64,000 bases of DNA from Elusimicrobiales bacterium (GTDB taxonomy: Bacteria; Elusimicrobiota; Elusimicrobia; Elusimicrobiales; UBA9959), in assembly GCA_028713125.1 (NCBI GenBank), contig JAQTOU010000002.1, forward strand, positions 548,505-612,504, written 5' to 3'. A program made the translations under genes and the position numbers. This document shows positions 60,152-64,000 of the stretch, piece by piece. Numbering within the stretch: the stretch's first letter is position 1; each line of letters starts with the position of its first letter. The notes under the pieces were generated by a model. It ran no database searches. It had not been told where the DNA came from and saw only the letters and a list, made by a program, of their open reading frames with translations.

Positions 60152-61249
60152 TTATCTGTTATATTTTATGATACTTTTCGGCTTATCCCAATTGCTTTCA
60201 GCTATATACATGCCTTTCTTGCCATCATTGATGTGTGTGACTGAAATTTCGCCGTTCTCCTTCATCTCATCAAGAATCGTTTTTACATGTTCCGGCAGGA
60301 ACCCATGTGTCGCCGTGAATTCTATTATTTGCTGGTTGCTCATACTCCCGAGGGACTTTAGTGTGTCCTTGAAAAGTGTGGTGAACTGAAGGAAATCGGC
60401 GTTGCATGTCCCGGTATTGAACAAGAGGTCTTCTCCGGCAGCACTCCGAATCCCTAAACCATCAGGGGATTTGTCCCAGAAGATCTTGTTAGCCAACATC
60501 ATTCCCCTCACATGTTTGGTAAGCAAAAATAATGTGTGCTTGCGCTGACCGCCGTCTAGCAGTATCGGGCGGACAAATTTCAATCCAAAAGACTCACGGA
60601 ATTTCTGGCAGATGGATTTGTTAAAGTCATCTATCCCGTCGTAGTTGTGGACCCCAAGCGTTGTAAAATTCTCAAGGAAATTCCGGGTGCCAGGCGGTAT
60701 GTTCTCTGTGGCGGCAAAACGGTATGCGTCTTGCGTCGGCAGGAACAGCATTACTTCGGTGTAATCGGACGCGATCAGTTGCCCAATATCGGTTAGCTGT
60801 ATGGTGCTATAAGCAAAGGGGTCCAAGAAGAAAAACTTTGGAATTTTTAACCTAAGGACGGGAGGCAATTGCAGAAGGATTTCATTAAAAGGTCTGCTCG
60901 TAGGCCCGATGATGGAGACGTTGCGGACAGGCCCGAATGCTTGAAGTTCAGTTTTGAGGTTCTCTATGTGCTCCGGGTTAATATCATTGAAAAGGATTTT
61001 TACATCGGGGTTTGGATGTGCCCTAAGCAGTGGCTCGGAGGATAGCATTAACTTCGCTTGTTCCAGCAGTACAAGCGGGCTCCCGGGGTTGTTCCCGTTT
61101 TTTCCAGGGCCGCAAAGGAGATCAGCAACGAAACATTTCCCAAAGGTCATCAAGACTTTTATGAGATATCCGCCGATGTAGTCCTGATAGAACTTTACTT
61201 TGGCTGCGGTGATATCAGTTTGCGTCGAGAAAAACTCTTCTTGCGGCAT
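60152..61249 (-). CDS. tcmP: Three-Cys-motif partner protein TcmP
   Basis: 365 residues. KVKFYQDYIGGYLIKVLMTFGKCFVADLLCGPGKNGNNPGSPL, a methyltransferase-like strand-loop (DLLCGPG), FFFLDPFAYSTIQLTDI and a C-terminal winged-helix-like end (EHVKTILDEMKENGEISV) match TcmP. It is the known partner of three-Cys-motif (Gp37/68) proteins; joint function unknown, probably nucleic-acid modification or defence. AGGAGG 8 bases before the ATG at 61249 fixes the start. First gene of the defence run. Confidence 0.9.
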   Translation of the reverse strand: MPQEEFFSTQTDITAAKVKFYQDYIGGYLIKVLMTFGKCFVADLLCGPGKNGNNPGSPLVLLEQAKLMLSSEPLLRAHPNPDVKILFNDINPEHIENLKTELQAFGPVRNVSIIGPTSRPFNEILLQLPPVLRLKIPKFFFLDPFAYSTIQLTDIGQLIASDYTEVMLFLPTQDAYRFAATENIPPGTRNFLENFTTLGVHNYDGIDDFNKSICQKFRESFGLKFVRPILLDGGQRKHTLFLLTKHVRGMMLANKIFWDKSPDGLGIRSAAGEDLLFNTGTCNADFLQFTTLFKDTLKSLGSMSNQQIIEFTATHGFLPEHVKTILDEMKENGEISVTHINDGKKGMYIAESNWDKPKSIIKYNR

Positions 61250-61265
61250 AAATGCCCCTCCTAAC

Positions 61266-61332
61266 CATAACGATATTATGGCTTTTATCGTAGATAAAGT
61301 GTAGCAGACCATCCCGACAACGTATTGTCGGG
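61266..61332 (-). promoter_or_regulatory. Operator-like inverted repeats before the defence run
   Basis: CCCGACAA-CGTA-TTGTCGGG (61313-61332) is a perfect 8-bp palindrome with a 4-base centre, and CATAA-CGATA-TTATG lies at 61266-61280. Both are just upstream of the tcmP start. A repressor site or a small hairpin in the leader; a minus-strand TACACT (about 61302-61297) could be the -10 box. Confidence 0.5.
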
Positions 61333-61417
61333 TTGCAAAACGCGATTTTGGCTGTTTTCTGCTCCCCGGGTGGGTAATTCCGCTGTACCTTAATTTGGGC
61401 GGGGGCAAATTCAGGCG

Positions 61418-61471
61418 GGCCAGGGCCAGGTGCCGCGGCCATCACGCGGCAAGCGGCTACTGGCCCTGGCC
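61418..61471. repeat. Nested inverted repeat in the cargo flank
   Basis: GGCCAGGGCCAG (61418-61429) pairs exactly with CTGGCCCTGGCC (61460-61471), with an inner GCCGCG/CGCGGC pair. No T-run follows. The stretch 61250-61519 has no gene. Confidence 0.7.
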
Positions 61472-61519
61472 TCTCCATATTTTCTTTGCTGTTTCCCCCG
61501 CCCCACGGGGGCTACATAA

Positions 61520-61590
61520 CATTAACAGAAAAGCCCGCCAGGGCGAGCGAACAGCGAGCCTGGGCGGGTTTTTAATATACCAAGGTGCCC
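61520..61590 (+). repeat. Terminator-bearing repeat, right copy
   Basis: Same block as 47680-47752 in direct orientation: ATTAACAGAAAAGCCCGCCA, a variable loop, GGCGGGTTTTTAAT and ACCAAGGTGC. Confidence 0.85.
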
Positions 61591-61609
61591 CCGTTTAAAT
61601 TCTTTCTCC

Positions 61610-62062
61610 CGGTGGCCATAATTTAAAAATAAGAAAAAAATAAATGCGGGGATGTACGGCCTGCCCGGCAGGCCGGGGGTGCAGCACAGCAACACCGCAG
61701 CGCGGCAGGGCCGCCCAGCCGCGCAAAGAGGGGCACAATAAGATGCCGCCTACCTTGCTGTACGGGCCGCGAAAGCGGCCCGGGAGCGGCCCGCCAAGGC
61801 CCCCGGTTTTGGGGGCCGGCTGGCCGCGCAGAAGGAGGTTGTTATAAGGCGCAGTCTACCGGCGGAGCAAGAGCGAAGGCGCGTAGTGCCGAGCCTTGCG
61901 AACCCGCTTCTCGCGGCAAGGAGCAGTGCGGGGCCGCGCTGCGTGGCCACGCCTGCGACGACATCTCGCGGATAAGCTCGGCCTACCGCTTCCAAAGCCG
62001 ATCAGGCGTACAATGTTTTGAGGAACTTATAGAGGGTACGGTTGAATTGAATCCACAGCTCA
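61610..62062 (-). repeat. 453-bp inverted repeat, right arm
   Basis: Exact inverted copy of 47933-48385 as far as I can check. Its outer end (GAGCTGTGG on the minus strand) is the end of the element at the junction with the second miaB 5-prime end. Confidence 0.93.
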
Positions 62063-63687
62063 GCCGAAGGTGATAATACAGACCCGCCGTGCGGCCCCGC
62101 CCGCCCCGGGCGGGGCGGCACGTTTATCTGATTTCTGCATTTGTTTTTTTCCTTTAAAATTAAAAAATTAAATGGCGCAAAAAATTCTGCATTTTTAATT
62201 TTTTTGTCGGAGATTTTGAGGTTCCTGACCAGTACCCCGAGTAGCCTTTTCTTGTCAGCGGCGTCCGGCTCTTTTTCCCCTATCTTACCGTCGGAGAGAA
62301 ATGCGCGCACCTTCGCGAGATAGTCCGCGGACTTTTCGCGGTCTATCTCGCGCAGATCGTAGAGGGCCGCCAACTTTTTCAACTCTTCGCCTTTCTCCAT
62401 CAATTCTTTATTTGAGGTCTCGAAAACTTCCTTAGACATGAGACCTTCTATGTAGGCGTCAGTCAATTTCGCCTGTTTAGCGAAATTGTCTGACAGGCTG
62501 TGGTGAACCGCCTTTTTAGCCTCTTTTTCGTCTTCCGGTAGTTTTACGGGAGGCACGGTCATGTTCGGCCATCGGCTCGCTAAAGTGGTGCTTCTAAGGA
62601 GCAATTCGAGCATCAATTCCAGTTGCGGCTCAATGTCTTCCGCCTTGATGCTCTTGTTGCGGCAGGTAGTATAGTTGTTGGTCCTTGAAGAGCAACGGTA
62701 CCATTTCTTGGTGGCCTTGGTGCGGTGGTTGCAAACCGAGGACGCGCCCACGAACTTATGGTTGCAGGTACCGCAGAACAGTAAGCCGGACAGCAAGTAA
62801 TCCCCCGGCCTGGCCTTACGGAGGGCTATGCGCTTTTCAGCGCGAAGCTTTTGCGCTTGCGCAAAGGCTTCCGCGCTGATTAGAGGGAGATGCCTGCCCT
62901 GTGCGGTAATAACCTCGCTGGCGGGGTTTTTGACGTATTTATAGCCCTTTGGCGTTCGTTTGGACTTGTCGTAGTGGTGGGTGTTCCATACGATCTTGCC
63001 GGTATAGATGGGGTTTTTAAGGATATCGCCTATGGTCTTGGTTCCGAAATAGTTGCCCTTCCGGTTCCTGACGCCCTGCCTGGTAAGGGCCGCGCCTATG
63101 GCTAAAGTGCTTTTGCCTTCAAGGTACAGGGCATAGATGCGCCGCACAACCTCGGCCTCGCTCTCTACCACCTCCAGCAGCTTGGCTGGCTTGTTGTAGG
63201 CGTAGCCGTAAGGCGCATAGCGGGAACCTTGCCAGTTGCCCTGCTTAGCGCCCTTGAGCATTCCTGGGAATACTCGCTCCGCTATGCGGTTGCGCTCGAA
63301 CTCTGCGAAACTGCCAAGCTGCTGAAACATCAGCTTGCCGGCCGAGGTTGTGGTATCAAAGGGTTCCCCCGCCGACTTAAAGCCTACGCCGTAACTGCAA
63401 AGTTCGTCCACCAGAATTAGGAGGTCTTTCAGGTTGCGGCTGAAGCGGTCCAGTTTAGCCACCAGCACCAGCCCGAACTTGCCGCCTTTGGCGTCAGCCA
63501 TAAGTGCGGCAAGCGCGGGCCTTCTGGTTGTGGCACCGCTAATGCCATCATCAGAGTAGACCTTATAGCTTTCGTGGCCTTCGCGTTTTACAAAGGCTTC
63601 GAGGGTTTCCCTTTGCACTTCAAGGGAGTAACCTTCCCGTGCCTGGTCTTCTGTGGAGACTCGTAGGTATAGCGCTATTTTAGTCAT
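62002..63687 (-). CDS. Large serine recombinase, right copy
   Basis: 561 residues; same domain order as the left copy: LYLRVSTEDQ with catalytic Ser, YSDDGISGATTRRPAL, PYGYAYNKPAKLLEVVESEAEVVRRIY, zinc ribbon LLFCGTCNHKF ... YRCSSRTNNYTTC. Its frame runs through the miaB allele 2 segment and over the junction into the 453-bp repeat, ending ELWIQFNRTLYKFLKTLYA, unlike the left copy which ends SDAR. It belongs to a second element extending right of the window. It overlaps the gene upstream by 8 bases. Confidence 0.94.
   Translation of the reverse strand: MTKIALYLRVSTEDQAREGYSLEVQRETLEAFVKREGHESYKVYSDDGISGATTRRPALAALMADAKGGKFGLVLVAKLDRFSRNLKDLLILVDELCSYGVGFKSAGEPFDTTTSAGKLMFQQLGSFAEFERNRIAERVFPGMLKGAKQGNWQGSRYAPYGYAYNKPAKLLEVVESEAEVVRRIYALYLEGKSTLAIGAALTRQGVRNRKGNYFGTKTIGDILKNPIYTGKIVWNTHHYDKSKRTPKGYKYVKNPASEVITAQGRHLPLISAEAFAQAQKLRAEKRIALRKARPGDYLLSGLLFCGTCNHKFVGASSVCNHRTKATKKWYRCSSRTNNYTTCRNKSIKAEDIEPQLELMLELLLRSTTLASRWPNMTVPPVKLPEDEKEAKKAVHHSLSDNFAKQAKLTDAYIEGLMSKEVFETSNKELMEKGEELKKLAALYDLREIDREKSADYLAKVRAFLSDGKIGEKEPDAADKKRLLGVLVRNLKISDKKIKNAEFFAPFNFLILKEKNKCRNQINVPPRPGRAGPHGGSVLSPSAELWIQFNRTLYKFLKTLYA
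62061..62140 (-). pseudogene. Detached miaB 5-prime end, diverged allele 2
   Basis: On the minus strand an ATG preceded by AAAGGA opens a frame starting MQKSDKRAAPPG and ending ARRVCIITFG at exactly the same base as the functional miaB (MQKRQNPASPPV ... ARRVCIITFG). Same length, 80 bases, but clearly different DNA. The next bases give TGA. It is the 5-prime end left from an earlier host gene or an earlier element. Confidence 0.85.
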
Positions 63688-64000
63688 GTCTTTTTGCCTG
63701 TAAGTCCTCATCAGCTAGGTGTTGCATTTTTCTTAGGATGTAAAGGTCGGCCAGAATTTTAATGCAGCCACAGTCGCTTAATGTTATTGGTCTATCGAAT
63801 TTATTGGTAAGTTTATAATTCTCTCCTAGGGCAATGTATTCCTTGGTGGCTAACTGATAATCTTTATAGGCAGCAGTAAAAAACTTCTGAAAAGCAGTTT
63901 CAAGGGATTCTCCATCATTATAGTCATTGTAAAACTTCATCGCAGATACAAGGGCATTAAAGAAAGTGATAAATATTTCTGGTTCAAAACGTGTGTGAAT
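63680..64000 (-). CDS. Hypothetical protein, 5-prime end outside the window
   Basis: The frame is open from the window edge to a TAA at 63682-63680; an ATG at 63940 is possible, but the 20 codons before it are also open and protein-like (RFEPEIFITFFNALVSA), so the start is probably beyond 64000. Mostly helical, with ITLSDCGCIKILADLYILRK. Unlike the left recombinase, which has a helix-turn-helix partner, this one is preceded by this unrelated small protein. No family recognised. Confidence 0.6.
   Translation of the reverse strand: MHTRFEPEIFITFFNALVSAMKFYNDYNDGESLETAFQKFFTAAYKDYQLATKEYIALGENYKLTNKFDRPITLSDCGCIKILADLYILRKMQHLADEDLQAKRHD

Larger units (their letters stand above)
45823..62062. 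mobile_element. Serine-recombinase element inserted in miaB
   Basis: One end is the junction at the miaB Cys27 codon (45823), the other is the GAGCTGTGG end of the 453-bp repeat at 62062, which joins a different miaB 5-prime end. The shared core is TTCGGnTG. It carries recombinase and helix-turn-helix genes at the miaB side and a defence island as cargo, of clearly lower GC than the chromosome. A second recombinase just outside (62002-63687) ends in the same way and marks a second, neighbouring element that leaves the window. Confidence 0.85.

Overview
The window is about 64 kb of high-GC bacterial chromosome. It carries a Gram-negative (diderm) gene set: outer-membrane barrels, an Omp85-type protein, a type IV pilin and PilT, and a division cluster ftsQ-ftsA-ftsZ. 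The pilin-like leader, the many Ala-rich coiled coils, the ftsQAZ-pilT-cmk-plsC-rpsA run and the codon style fit the phylum Elusimicrobiota. That placement is inference; there is no rRNA in the window to confirm it.

Layout. 1-2.6 kb: end of a repeat-built surface protein and a secreted Fn3/FlgD-like protein. 2.6-12.9 kb: a four-gene operon of an outer-membrane barrel with LysM, a 1167-residue coiled-coil protein, a 1339-residue coiled-coil histidine kinase, and a response regulator fused through a membrane helix to a predicted beta-propeller. It looks like a cytoskeleton- or envelope-linked signalling system. 12.9-15.7 kb: pilin, a classical two-component pair and tRNA-Lys. 16.0-29.2 kb: a long forward run with division genes, pilT, nucleotide kinases, lipid acyltransferase, ribosomal protein S1, TPR and HEAT proteins, and a large peptidase/propeller/barrel fusion. 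29.2-31.3 kb: a mostly non-coding, AT-richer island with one small gene under a consensus promoter. 31.3-45.9 kb: housekeeping genes mostly on the minus strand (apt, sigma factor, acylphosphatase, serpin, HU, plsY, hflX, miaA, miaB) with three tRNAs.

45.8-64.0 kb is mobile. A 16.2-kb element (45823-62062) is inserted inside miaB exactly at the codon of its first iron-sulfur cysteine. The element brings its own copy of the first 80 bases of miaB, so the host gene stays open and is now a chimera. A different miaB 5-prime end is left at the far side (62061-62140), followed by a second large serine recombinase, so at least two related elements have been stacked at one site. The cargo (48.4-61.3 kb) is a defence island: TcmP plus a Gp37/Gp68-like three-cysteine protein, type I restriction hsdR-hsdS-hsdM with a PrrC-like anticodon nuclease between hsdS and hsdM, a TIR-like protein with a four-helix membrane protein, a PD-(D/E)xK nuclease and a GIY-YIG nuclease. 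It is flanked by apparently perfect 453-bp inverted repeats. The recombinase with its small helix-turn-helix partner is flanked by a separate 170-bp inverted pair.

The best candidates for new biology are the miaB-targeting element with its self-restoring attachment site, the TIR/4TM gene pair, the receiver-membrane-propeller fusion with its giant coiled-coil kinase, and a recurring promoter layout that predicts leaderless mRNAs.
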